Shown: in pieces, positions 8,785 through 17,043 of the stretch
How the letters are laid out: each line of letters opens with the position of its first letter
How positions within the stretch are numbered: position 1 is the first letter of the stretch
Assembly (NCBI RefSeq): GCF_905196875.1
Contig: NZ_CAJJWO010000013.1
Location: 24,537 to 88,536 of the forward strand
Source: an uncultured Parabacteroides sp.
GTDB lineage: Bacteria > Bacteroidota > Bacteroidia > Bacteroidales > Tannerellaceae
DNA: 64,000 nt
Direction of reading: 5' to 3'
Program-made: the position numbers and the translations under genes
The notes under the pieces: generated by a model
Database searches by the model: none
Seen by the model: only the letters and a program-made list of their open reading frames with translations
Told to the model about the DNA's origin: nothing

Positions 8785-8811
8785 CAAAAGTAATGCTTTT
8801 AAGTACACAAA
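8785..8811 (-). promoter_or_regulatory. Complete Bacteroides-type promoter for the FKBP pair
   Basis: On the minus strand the -7 element is TACTTTTG (8785-8792) and the -33 element is TTTG (8808-8811), at exactly the spacing the consensus predicts. The predicted transcript start is about 8778, 24 bases before the ATG at 8754. Confidence 0.7.
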
Positions 8812-8871
8812 CGTCATCGGAAGGTACTTTTTTATTACTTTTGCATCTGTTATGGGAGAACAGTGTGTCTT

Positions 8872-9480
8872 TCATTCTTTGCAAACACTTTGTAACTTAC
8901 CTCTACTAACCGATACTACATCTCCATTCCTTACTTTATGTTTCTTTATCAGATAATCTTCCGGTGCATAAATCGCTTTTGCTTCAATCATTTGATTTAA
9001 CCGATTTGCCGATAATCCCAGACATGCCCGGATAACAGATGACAATTTCAGTCCAAAATCAAAAGGAGTTTGAATTTTGAATGATATAATGTCGTTATCA
9101 CTGTTTAAAATATCATCAATCGAAATAGACTCATGTTGTATTTCATATTCGACACTGCCATAATCCAACTCGACACTGTTCTTTCTTGCTGTTTCAGCAG
9201 AAAAAGCATATTCCCACGCTACCGCTTCGTCATTCTCTGCAAATTTAAGAAACAGGTCTTTTTGGATCAGTTCGGATTTCGTACGTGATAATATAGTTAA
9301 GTTGTATGTGCTGTCGCATTCCATACATCTATATATTAACCATACATCTGTGTTCTTTTTCTGGGAATTCATTCTGAATTTACCGCTGCAATAAAATCTG
9401 TCGGAACTACAGCGATTACATTTTCGTTTTAAGATTGGGGTATTTTTGATCTTTATTTCCCATATATATTCTTTTTCCAT
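8872..9480 (-). CDS. DUF1062-like protein with CxxC pairs and an S4-like tail
   Basis: A 202-residue protein if started at MEKEYIWEIKIKN; an ATG at 9516 would add 12 residues. Two CxxC pairs, KRKCNRC and YRCMECD, probably bind one zinc. Between them is FYCSGKFRMNSQKKNTDVWLIY, the pattern I associate with DUF1062 (RNA-binding or tRNA-related role not established). The C-terminus (LGLSANRLNQMI ... KVRNGDVVSVSRG) resembles part of an S4 RNA-binding domain. It is cytoplasmic. Family assignment is from memory of the motif; function is unknown. Confidence 0.7.
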   Translation of the reverse strand: MEKEYIWEIKIKNTPILKRKCNRCSSDRFYCSGKFRMNSQKKNTDVWLIYRCMECDSTYNLTILSRTKSELIQKDLFLKFAENDEAVAWEYAFSAETARKNSVELDYGSVEYEIQHESISIDDILNSDNDIISFKIQTPFDFGLKLSSVIRACLGLSANRLNQMIEAKAIYAPEDYLIKKHKVRNGDVVSVSRGKLQSVCKE

Positions 9481-9579
9481 TTCTATACTGTGCTTAATGT
9501 ATTTTGAAAAATTCATTATATCCGCACAGTATCACTGCTTATGAGAAACTCAAAAGGTTATCATAAACGACAATAGCAG

Positions 9580-9690
9580 ATGCTATCGGCCTCAAAGGAC
9601 GATACTGTGAAGAAAAATGATGATATGAAAAACCTGTTCGAGAAGGATTTCCCGAACGTAGAACTATTAACCCGCGGTTTATGGGGCTAA
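9580..9690 (+). CDS. Doubtful 36-residue ORF or gene remnant
   Basis: ATG at 9580 to TAA at 9688-9690. The peptide is charged and hydrophilic, rich in Lys and Asp, ending with the aromatic tail LLTRGLWG. There is no upstream TAnnTTTG element, no hydrophobic segment and no recognised family. It could be the 3' remnant of a lost gene whose terminator survives downstream. Confidence 0.15.
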   Translation: MLSASKDDTVKKNDDMKNLFEKDFPNVELLTRGLWG

Positions 9691-9782
9691 TATTAAGCCA
9701 GTATAAGTCTTAGAATTACTTTCAAAATGTGACTATTATGGTTATCGGGAGACAAAGATAGTTATTCTCCCCATACAACACA

Positions 9783-9820
9783 AACCCCTGAAAGATGAAT
9801 CTCCCAGGGGTTGCTTTTTT
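9783..9820 (+). terminator. Intrinsic terminator (plus strand)
   Basis: AACCCCTG (9783-9790) pairs with CAGGGGTT (9805-9812), followed by GCTTTTTTT. It is a good terminator shape but no intact plus-strand gene precedes it, which supports a lost gene in this gap. Confidence 0.7.
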
Positions 9821-9981
9821 TGTCTGTTTTTGCTCTTCACAGAGGTTGAACAGAAGAACTTTATTTCATTACTTTAGTATTAATATCGACCGCTTGTTCG
9901 CCCTCACGGGGTAATTGGTTGATTCTTGTCCGATATCACCGCGCAGTCAAATTTAAATTTATTGATTATAAATAGTTTCTA

Positions 9982-12900
9982 TTATTTTACGATTGCTTTT
10001 ACAGCAGCTTCACCTTCTACGGCTACTACAACTACACCTGCAGGAGCAGCGATTTCAGCCTTATCAGAAGAAAGAACTGTGTTAGCAACTGTCTGACCAA
10101 GAACGTTACTGATAGTAACTTTCTTACCTGCTGCACCGTTGATGATTACTGCACCTTCTTTAGCTACTATGCTAATTGAAGAGGTTGTAATGTCTTCGTT
10201 AGCAACCGGATCACGTTTAACGTTTTCTTCGATACCGAATACATCACCGTTTGCGAAACCGTTTTCTACAACCAATGTACCATTGATCCATTTCAAGTAA
10301 CCGTCATTGTTTGCTGTTTTTTCAACTTTTTCAGCATCTTCAGTCGGGAAATAGTTCTTCCATTGAGTTTGGATCTTGAATGTCTTAGCATCGTTATCTA
10401 CATAACGGAAAGCAAACTTAGCCACATTGAAGTCTGTTGTATCCATAGCCAACTTAACAACTTCACCCCCCTTACGAGTAATATAAAGTGTATCATCAGC
10501 GTGAATACCTTCTACGAATGATAGTTTAGCACGAGATTCACCAGCTTCAACCTCATTTACATACGGATTGTTATGAAGATGAGTAGCACCATAAACATTA
10601 GCAGTGTCGATCAGGTTCACCAGGAAGCGACCCTTAACAGCTCTGTGTTCTTTTGCGTCTGCACAAGGGCCACCATTAGCAGCCAACCATTCGTCAGTGT
10701 TGTGTTCCGGGTTGTAAGGACAATAGTGAGTCTTTTCTTTGTCAACGTTTACAGCCAGTAAATACTGGTAGCAAGTATTAGCTTCACCATTGATAGTACG
10801 GTTGATATAAGCTGTATCAGCAAAAATAGCCGGATTTACACTAAACTGATTGATATTATCAATGTTCAGGAAGCTCAATGTATCTTTTTCAACAACCGAT
10901 TTGTCATCATGTTTTTCATACAATACCTGAGCATTGTTTTCTTCGCGATACAGACTGATTGTGTCACCCCATTCTACAGCGATTTTGTGATATTCAGGAG
11001 CATCTGCTTTTTCTACAACCATCAATGAGTTATTATCAGTAGCATAAGTATCCATCTGTCTCAATTCACCAAAGCCATCAACTTCACTGTTAGCCACGTA
11101 GATTTTCTGATTGAAGTTATGTGTTTCATTAACTTTAGGAGTATCCTCATCATCAGTAGTAAAGAACTGAACGATATTATAAGTTCCGTTCGGCTGTTTC
11201 TTCAATGCGAAGCTATGAGCATTTTCCTTCTTCTTATCAGGATTCAGTACATAGAAATTATAACCATGTTCACCATTGTAAACAACATATTCATTATTGC
11301 TTCTGTTCTGGAACTGATACGGCAGGATAGCCAGTTTAGATTTCTCAACTTTCTTGTTATCCGGATCAGTAACGATCTTACCATCAATCAACGTTGCGAA
11401 TACAGTTTCAACAAATACTGTATCGACAGCATTCTTTGTTCCGCCGTCATAATCCTTCATTCTGAAGCTCAGGTTCCAAAGAGTAGCATTTTCTTTATCG
11501 GTTACTACACCTAGCTGGTGAGACTTCTGATGGTTTTCTGAGAAATACACATTCTTGTTACCTGCAATTGCATGGTACTGGCCCATGTAATATTTCTGGT
11601 TTCTCAATGCGTTTTCAGTTGTATGCATAAAACCATCAAACATTGTAGGATCTTCGTAAGCAGTCATTTTGATCTTATCGCCTGCTGCAAGATTTTTATC
11701 AGATTCTACAGACTCAACAACATATACATTCTTTTCACTTGTTTCACGCAATACAATATCTTTAATTTCAGCTTTTGTTTCGCGGTTAGCCAAAGTAAAC
11801 TTATTTGTATTCAAATCGGCAGCAGTTACCGCCCACTGTGCTTCAGGGAAACCAGCTTCTACAGAGCTAGCCAAAACGTATTCAGGAGCATCATCCTCAA
11901 TTGCAAAAGCACGACCTACTTTATATTTGTTGGCATCTGTTACTTCGCTGTTTGTTGCAGCAAAAGAGATATTCCAGAACGTACCCAGGAATTGTTTAAC
12001 ACTTGCTACATTATTCAGACCCAATGTAATGTACGGATAGATTTCACCGGCAATAGTACCTACAGTTCCTGTCAGAACCAAATCTTCACCCAATTTCATG
12101 ATGTACAGGTTTCTTGTGTCAGTAGCAGCGGCAGCCTTATCTGAAACAGAAACATGGTCAATCAGATTGTCAGCAACACCAGAATAACGTTTAATAGTGA
12201 AATAGGTCAAATATTTATCTGTATTCTTAGCCAGTTCTTTTCCATCGATAAGAACGAACTTACCACCTCTCTTGTTTACACCTGTATTTTCAACTCCCCA
12301 TTCATTGGCAACCGTAAGAGCAACATATTTGTCACCATTTATCAATTGGAAAGTTTTAACATCTGCAGCATCTGAACCCTTTGTAACAATAGCAGTCAGC
12401 TTACCATCAAAAGCATCCATGCCTTCCACTTTGTCTTTGCTATCTTTTACTTTCAGGATACTCAGACCGAAGCCATTACCCAGAACGTCGTTAAGCTCTT
12501 TAGCATCAACGTTTTCAATTGTTGACTTGTAGATACCAAAAGAAGCAGCAGCTGTTGTATTTGTAAGATCTGCATCCAGATTTGCACCATTAGCAATAGA
12601 CAAATACATACCGCTATTATATGCAGCCGTATAAACAAATTCAATAGATTTATTCAACATAGCATACTTGCCAGTTGCTTTGTTTTTGAATTTGTATCTT
12701 GTTACACCGTTAGCAGAAGCATCTTCCACAGCCCACAAATATTCGTCTGTATTCACAGCCGTCGTAGCCGAAACCGTACCATCTGTAGCACCTTTCCAAG
12801 CCTTAGCGGCATCACTACCAGAGATGAAATAATATTCATCTTTATTGAAAGAAGTTTGTAAAGCGACATCCTGACCATCTATCGTAATGGTAGAATTAGT

Positions 12901-13884
12901 AGCAACCGGAGCTAAAGCAGAAACAGATACACTACTGATTGTTGCAGAACCTACAGTCAAACCACCGTCTGCTACAGTAACTTCCGCAGCAACAGCAGCC
13001 TTCACCAATGTCCAGTTAGCAGCTGCTTTTGTTTCAGCTTTTACACTCAAATACTTAGCATCGCTATCAGCACGATCCAGAGCAACAGAGTACATCTTTT
13101 TGCTTGCATCCAATGTCCAGGAATAAGCAGCAGTAGCAGCCACTTTTTCCGATACTTTTACTTCACTACCGGATACATACAAATATCCACCTTCCACTTG
13201 CAGGTAGAAAGAAGCAGTAGCTTCAGCTGCATTTTCAACAAAACTGTTCAGATCTGTTACCTTACCGCTTTCATCCACTGCAACATCACCTGTGCCGGGG
13301 AATACGTCAGCACTGTAAACACCGAATTCCACAGTAGTCAATGCAGTTTCCTCACTTTTAGTTTGTATTTCTTCCGACTCAATTTTACTCTCACCAAACT
13401 TCAAGTTCTTTGCAGTCTCACCTTCCATTACTTGAATTCTACCATCAACAATATAAATTTCAAGTGCTGCCTGTCCTTCTGCTACTGCCCCTACTGAATA
13501 AGTGTAACTGGGTGTACTTTTTAATGAAGCACCTTCAGCTTCTCCTTCTCCACCCTGTGCTTGAAGCAAATATACCGTTTCGCCATCTGAATTTTTTGTT
13601 TTCAGATAATATTTTACTGAAGCTTCAGATTTGGATTCAACTGCAGGAACAGCTTCCAGTTCCCAAGTAGTAGTTTCTGCAGTCACATCTCCTTCAACTA
13701 CAGCCGCATATCCTTCGGCAGTCAAATAAATGGCAGAACCCTCTTTAGCCCCATCCAAATTACTACCAATTACTACAGCCTGACCAACAGCCGGCTCAGT
13801 GACTGTAATCACCTTAGCATCCAGCGTCGTCCAAGCACCGGCTGCCAAAAGGACAGCCACTAACGTAGAAAACTTTTTGTTCAT
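9982..13884 (-). CDS. Giant secreted DUF6383-like surface protein with type IX-like C-terminal tail
   Basis: A 1300-residue protein with a signal peptide (residues 1-23, LVAVLLAAGAWTTLDA). The body is Ala-, Thr-, Lys- and Asp-rich, built of loosely repeated beta-type segments with patterns such as YLKTKN, YLYVSGS, YLSVKAET, YKFKNKATGKYAML and ALTVAN, suggesting repeated lectin-like or Ig-like folds. The last 60 residues (AAGKKVTISNVLGQTVANT ... APAGVVVVAVEGEAAVKAIVK) resemble a T9SS type A sorting domain and, from memory, the DUF6383 tail of Parabacteroides proteins. It is probably exported and surface-attached. The upstream region holds a 32-bp palindromic element 79 bases before the ATG. 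Ligand and role are unknown. Confidence 0.8.
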   Translation of the reverse strand: MNKKFSTLVAVLLAAGAWTTLDAKVITVTEPAVGQAVVIGSNLDGAKEGSAIYLTAEGYAAVVEGDVTAETTTWELEAVPAVESKSEASVKYYLKTKNSDGETVYLLQAQGGEGEAEGASLKSTPSYTYSVGAVAEGQAALEIYIVDGRIQVMEGETAKNLKFGESKIESEEIQTKSEETALTTVEFGVYSADVFPGTGDVAVDESGKVTDLNSFVENAAEATASFYLQVEGGYLYVSGSEVKVSEKVAATAAYSWTLDASKKMYSVALDRADSDAKYLSVKAETKAAANWTLVKAAVAAEVTVADGGLTVGSATISSVSVSALAPVATNSTITIDGQDVALQTSFNKDEYYFISGSDAAKAWKGATDGTVSATTAVNTDEYLWAVEDASANGVTRYKFKNKATGKYAMLNKSIEFVYTAAYNSGMYLSIANGANLDADLTNTTAAASFGIYKSTIENVDAKELNDVLGNGFGLSILKVKDSKDKVEGMDAFDGKLTAIVTKGSDAADVKTFQLINGDKYVALTVANEWGVENTGVNKRGGKFVLIDGKELAKNTDKYLTYFTIKRYSGVADNLIDHVSVSDKAAAATDTRNLYIMKLGEDLVLTGTVGTIAGEIYPYITLGLNNVASVKQFLGTFWNISFAATNSEVTDANKYKVGRAFAIEDDAPEYVLASSVEAGFPEAQWAVTAADLNTNKFTLANRETKAEIKDIVLRETSEKNVYVVESVESDKNLAAGDKIKMTAYEDPTMFDGFMHTTENALRNQKYYMGQYHAIAGNKNVYFSENHQKSHQLGVVTDKENATLWNLSFRMKDYDGGTKNAVDTVFVETVFATLIDGKIVTDPDNKKVEKSKLAILPYQFQNRSNNEYVVYNGEHGYNFYVLNPDKKKENAHSFALKKQPNGTYNIVQFFTTDDEDTPKVNETHNFNQKIYVANSEVDGFGELRQMDTYATDNNSLMVVEKADAPEYHKIAVEWGDTISLYREENNAQVLYEKHDDKSVVEKDTLSFLNIDNINQFSVNPAIFADTAYINRTINGEANTCYQYLLAVNVDKEKTHYCPYNPEHNTDEWLAANGGPCADAKEHRAVKGRFLVNLIDTANVYGATHLHNNPYVNEVEAGESRAKLSFVEGIHADDTLYITRKGGEVVKLAMDTTDFNVAKFAFRYVDNDAKTFKIQTQWKNYFPTEDAEKVEKTANNDGYLKWINGTLVVENGFANGDVFGIEENVKRDPVANEDITTSSISIVAKEGAVIINGAAGKKVTISNVLGQTVANTVLSSDKAEIAAPAGVVVVAVEGEAAVKAIVK

Positions 13885-13962
13885 AATTCTTTAATTTAAT
13901 ATTAATAATAGTGTTACTTAAAAGCCTACCCATATCGACCACAAGTGTTGCCATTTATTAAA

Positions 13963-13994
13963 TGACTAGCAAAAAGGATCGTTTTTTCTAGTCA
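13963..13994. repeat. 32-bp near-palindromic element, copy A
   Basis: Begins TGACTAG and ends CTAGTCA, with the core AAAAAGGATCGTTTTTT. The same 32-base layout occurs at 44943-44974 (reverse orientation) and 45085-45116. It is 79 bases upstream of the giant surface protein start. It is probably a regulator binding site or the seed of an RNA hairpin. Confidence 0.75.
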
Positions 13995-14084
13995 TTTTGT
14001 TTTGATCTAAAACGCCGCCGGATAAGGTTACTATTTGTTCACTATTTTACTCAATCGCTTTCTTTTTAATGTGTTAAAAAATAT

Positions 14085-14150
14085 TAGTCGCAATACTAAT
14101 TCAATTTAGTCGCTATATTAATCCTGATTAGTCGCTATACTAGTGACATT
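14085..14150. repeat. Three tandem repeats with an exact 22-bp period
   Basis: Units start at 14085, 14107 and 14129 with TAGTCGCAATACTAAT, TAGTCGCTATATTAAT and TAGTCGCTATACTAGT, each followed by 6 unconserved bases. Each unit is itself a dyad, TAGT-N6-ACTA or ATTA. The array covers about -126 to -61 relative to the predicted start of the GH76 operon, a usual place for activator sites. A regulator binding one face of the helix every two turns would fit. Confidence 0.75.
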
Positions 14151-14196
14151 TTGATAATCGCCTCCTTTTATTATTCAATAACTAAAGAAAATATAT

Positions 14197-14204
14197 TACA
14201 TTTG
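14197..14204 (+). promoter_or_regulatory. Promoter -7 element for the GH76-GH125 operon
   Basis: TACATTTG matches TAnnTTTG. The predicted transcript start is near 14211, 26 bases before the ATG at 14237. No TTTG is present at -33, consistent with an activator-dependent promoter. Confidence 0.55.
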
Positions 14205-14236
14205 TACTTTTCAATTTCAGCTCAAATATATAGACC

Positions 14237-15421
14237 ATGAGAATTAGACCAATTTTTACTTGTTGCCTACTCGCAATATGTTTTTGTGCGTGTACCAGGC
14301 AACCACAATTCCACGCAAACAGGGATGCAATTATCGCAGACTCGTTATTGACCAACATTCTGACAAAGTACAATGTCGAGAAGTACGGTCTTCTTTCGGA
14401 AACCTACCCTGTTAATCCTGAGAACCAGGTTACTTACCTCGCTGAAGGAAGCGAACAGAAAAAGGACCAGGAAGTATCTTTCCTTTGGCCCTACTCCGGT
14501 ATGTTGTCGGGATGTATTGCCCTGTATGATGTTACCGGTGATAACAAATACCTGGAAATACTGGAAAAACGCATTATCCCGGGGCTGGATCTCTATTGGG
14601 ACAATACACGTACTCCGCATTGCTATCAGAGCTATCCCATGTTCAACGGCGAAAGCGACCGTTTCTACGATGATAACGATTGGCTAGCCATCGACTTCTG
14701 CGACCTGTATGCACTCACCAACGACCAGCAGTACCTTCTGAAAGCGAAAGAGTTGCACGAATATATCTATAGCGGTTGGGACAATGTGCTGGATGGTGGC
14801 ATCTACTGGTGCGAACAGAAAAAAGTATCCAAAAATACCTGCTCCAATGCACCGGCCGCCGTTTTATGCATGAAACTGTATAACCTGACGAAAGAACAGA
14901 AGTATCTGGATCAGGCCATCAAAACCTACAACTGGACAAAAACAAATTTATGCGACCCTGCCGACTCGGTTTACTGGGACAACATAAGCCTCGATAAAAC
15001 AATCGGAAAAGCTAAATTCACCTACAACAGCGGACAGATGATACAGGCCGGTGTATTGCTCTATCAAACCACCTCAGACGATACATTCCTGCAAGATGCA
15101 CAAAATACCGCAAAGGGCGCTTACAAGCATTTTTTGAGCAAACGTACTGGTATTGATGGAAAAGATGCTTATTTTTACCCCTCAAATCCGTGGTTCAACG
15201 TTATCCTCCTGCGTGGACTTATCGCTCTGGCAGAGGTAGACAATAATTACGAATATGTAAATACGATGGCAGACAATGCCCGTTATGCCTGGAATTATAC
15301 CCGTGACGAAAACGGTTTCCTGGGTAACGACTGGGCAGGCACTAAGAATAAGAAGTTCAAATGGTTGCTGGACAACGCCTGCATGATTGAACTTTTTGCT
15401 GAGATCAATAATATTCAATAA
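14237..15421 (+). CDS. GH76-family alpha-1,6-mannanase-like lipoprotein
   Basis: A 394-residue protein with a lipoprotein signal (LLAICFCAC, Cys about 19). It is an (alpha/alpha)6-barrel type enzyme with FLWPYSGMLSG, the paired acidic catalytic motif FYDDNDWLAI (Asp145-Asp146), GGIYWCEQ, NAPAAVLCMKLY and TYNSGQMIQAGVLLY. These are GH76 hallmarks; the family cuts alpha-1,6-mannan backbones, such as those of yeast or bacterial mannans. It is followed after 26 bases by a GH125 gene, which would trim the products from the end. There is no SusC/SusD pair beside it. Confidence 0.88.
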   Translation: MRIRPIFTCCLLAICFCACTRQPQFHANRDAIIADSLLTNILTKYNVEKYGLLSETYPVNPENQVTYLAEGSEQKKDQEVSFLWPYSGMLSGCIALYDVTGDNKYLEILEKRIIPGLDLYWDNTRTPHCYQSYPMFNGESDRFYDDNDWLAIDFCDLYALTNDQQYLLKAKELHEYIYSGWDNVLDGGIYWCEQKKVSKNTCSNAPAAVLCMKLYNLTKEQKYLDQAIKTYNWTKTNLCDPADSVYWDNISLDKTIGKAKFTYNSGQMIQAGVLLYQTTSDDTFLQDAQNTAKGAYKHFLSKRTGIDGKDAYFYPSNPWFNVILLRGLIALAEVDNNYEYVNTMADNARYAWNYTRDENGFLGNDWAGTKNKKFKWLLDNACMIELFAEINNIQ

Positions 15422-15447
15422 TCATAAAACAAAAACGTAAACTCATC

Positions 15448-16917
15448 ATGACTACACGTAGAAACTTCCTGAAATCCGGGAGCCTCTCACTGGCAGGCCT
15501 GCTGGTAGGACAAAAATCATTTGCCCACATCGCCGAGTCAGCCGCTACTGGTTCACCGGTTATTTCTGAAACTTCACAGTACACATGTCTTCGTCCGGCA
15601 CCGGAAAAACGCCAGTTCACTTCGGAAGCTGTAGAAAAGGCTATCAAAGCAACGAAAGCCCAACTGAAAGACCCGAAACTGGCCTGGATGTTCGAAAATT
15701 GTTTCCCGAACACACTAGATACCACCTGTGAACATAAGATGCTGAACGGTAAACCCGACACCTTCGTCCTGACAGGCGACATCCACGCAATGTGGTTGCG
15801 CGACTCGTCGGCACAGGTTTTCCCTCACATTAAATTCGCCAATGAAGACCCGAGAGTTAAAACCATGCTGGCCGGTGTAATCAACCGTCAGACCTGGTGT
15901 ATCAACATCGACCCGTATGCAAACGGATTCAACGAAGGCCCGACAGGCAGCGAATGGGAAAGCGACCGTACCGACATGAAGCCGGAACTTCACGAACGCA
16001 AATGGGAAATCGACTCGCTTTGTTACCCGATCCGTCTGGCTTACCATTTCTGGAAAAAGACCGGCGACACTTCGCCTTTCGACGCAGACTGGGACAAAGC
16101 GATGAAATCCGTCTATAAGACTTTCATCGAACAACAGCGCAAAGACGGCCTCGGCCCTTACCGTTTCTCACGTAAGACCGATCGCCAGGGCGATACCTTA
16201 CTGAACGACGGTTACGGTAGCCCGGTAAATCCCGTCGGCCTGATCGTTTCATCTTTCCGTCCTTCGGATGATGCTTCCCTGTTTGGCTTCCTGATCCCGT
16301 CGAATATGTTTGCCGTCACTTCCCTGCGCCAACTGGCCGAAATGATGCGCGATATAAAAAAGGACAACGACTTTGCCCGCCAGTGCGACTCATTAGCAGA
16401 TGAAGTGGCTGCCGCCATCGAAAAATACGGAATCGTAGAACATCCTGAATTCGGTAAAGTATATGCTTTTGAAGCAGACGGCTTCTACAATCATGTTTTC
16501 ATGGACGATGCCAATGTTCCGAGCTTGCTGGCAATGCCTTACCTGGGATGCATCGACGTAAACGATCCGGTATACCAGAATACCCGCAGACTGGTGCTCA
16601 GCTCTTCCAACCCATACTTCTTCAAAGGGAAAGCCGGCGAAGGTATCGGTGGCCCGCACATCGGTTTCGACTTTATTTGGCCGATGAGTATTATCATGCG
16701 TTGCAACACGACCAACGACAACGAAGAGATACGTCACTGCGTAAAAATGCTGCGCGATACCGACGGCGAAACCGGTTTCATGCACGAATCGTTCCACAAA
16801 GACGATCCAAAGAACTTCACCCGTTCCTGGTTTGCCTGGGTAAACACCTTGTTCGGCGAAATGATTTACCGATTGGTACAGGAAGGGAAGAAGGATATAT
16901 TGAATAATTTGGGATAA
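15448..16917 (+). CDS. GH125-family exo-alpha-1,6-mannosidase
   Basis: A 489-residue protein with a twin-arginine signal (TRRNFLKSGSLSLAGLLVG), so probably exported folded by Tat. The body shows the GH125 (former DUF1237) pattern: NTLDTTCEH, TFVLTGDIHAMWLRDSSAQVFPH, INRQTWCINIDPYANGFNEG, FRPSDDASLFGFLIPSNMFAV, FMDDANVPSLLAMPYLG, and near the end GFMHESFHKDDPKNFTRSWFAWVN. These enzymes release mannose from alpha-1,6-mannosides by inversion. It is the partner of the GH76 enzyme in the same operon. Confidence 0.93.
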   Translation: MTTRRNFLKSGSLSLAGLLVGQKSFAHIAESAATGSPVISETSQYTCLRPAPEKRQFTSEAVEKAIKATKAQLKDPKLAWMFENCFPNTLDTTCEHKMLNGKPDTFVLTGDIHAMWLRDSSAQVFPHIKFANEDPRVKTMLAGVINRQTWCINIDPYANGFNEGPTGSEWESDRTDMKPELHERKWEIDSLCYPIRLAYHFWKKTGDTSPFDADWDKAMKSVYKTFIEQQRKDGLGPYRFSRKTDRQGDTLLNDGYGSPVNPVGLIVSSFRPSDDASLFGFLIPSNMFAVTSLRQLAEMMRDIKKDNDFARQCDSLADEVAAAIEKYGIVEHPEFGKVYAFEADGFYNHVFMDDANVPSLLAMPYLGCIDVNDPVYQNTRRLVLSSSNPYFFKGKAGEGIGGPHIGFDFIWPMSIIMRCNTTNDNEEIRHCVKMLRDTDGETGFMHESFHKDDPKNFTRSWFAWVNTLFGEMIYRLVQEGKKDILNNLG

Positions 16918-16947
16918 AAAAATCCTGTAAATATACCGCAATAGATT

Positions 16948-16976
16948 AGCCTCGGATTTCGATCCGGGGCTTTTTA
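16948..16976 (+). terminator. Intrinsic terminator after the GH76-GH125 operon
   Basis: AGCCTCGGAT pairs (one mismatch) with ATCCGGGGCT, followed by TTTTTATTTG. It lies about 30 bases after the GH125 stop codon. Confidence 0.85.
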
Positions 16977-17012
16977 TTTGCCGGCAAAGTAGGATATCCA
17001 TAACAAAACGTC

Positions 17013-17020
17013 TATCTTTA
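17013..17020 (+). promoter_or_regulatory. Probable promoter -7 element for the serpin gene
   Basis: TATCTTTA differs from TAnnTTTG only at the last base. The predicted start is about 17 bases before the serpin ATG. Confidence 0.35.
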
Positions 17021-17043
17021 CGGCACCTATAAAATCATTGCTT

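Larger units (their letters stand above)
9517..9981. other. Intergenic region with a doubtful 36-codon ORF and one terminator
   Basis: No normal gene is seen. A 36-codon ORF on the plus strand (9580-9690, ending NVELLTRGLWG) has no recognisable promoter or homology and may be a gene remnant. A terminator-like hairpin lies at 9783-9820. The 160 bases before the stop codon of the large minus-strand gene show nothing clear. Confidence 0.4.
13885..14236. promoter_or_regulatory. Divergent regulatory region between the giant surface protein and the mannanase operon
   Basis: 352 bases without a gene. It contains, from left to right, the 32-bp near-palindrome (13963-13994), three 22-bp-spaced TAGTCG repeats (14085-14150) and a TACATTTG promoter element (14197-14204) for the plus-strand GH76-GH125 operon. 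Confidence 0.7.

Noticed and set aside
8836..8970. TACTTTTG promoter on the plus strand followed by a 34-codon ORF (ATG at about 8851) antisense to the DUF1062-like gene
   Set aside because: There is no -33 element, the peptide has no family likeness and lies wholly on the antisense of a conserved gene; kept only as a possible spurious promoter.
10573..13670. Many plus-strand ORFs of 60-190 codons across the giant surface protein
   Set aside because: They are antisense shadows of the long minus-strand gene, with no starts, promoters or domain patterns of their own.
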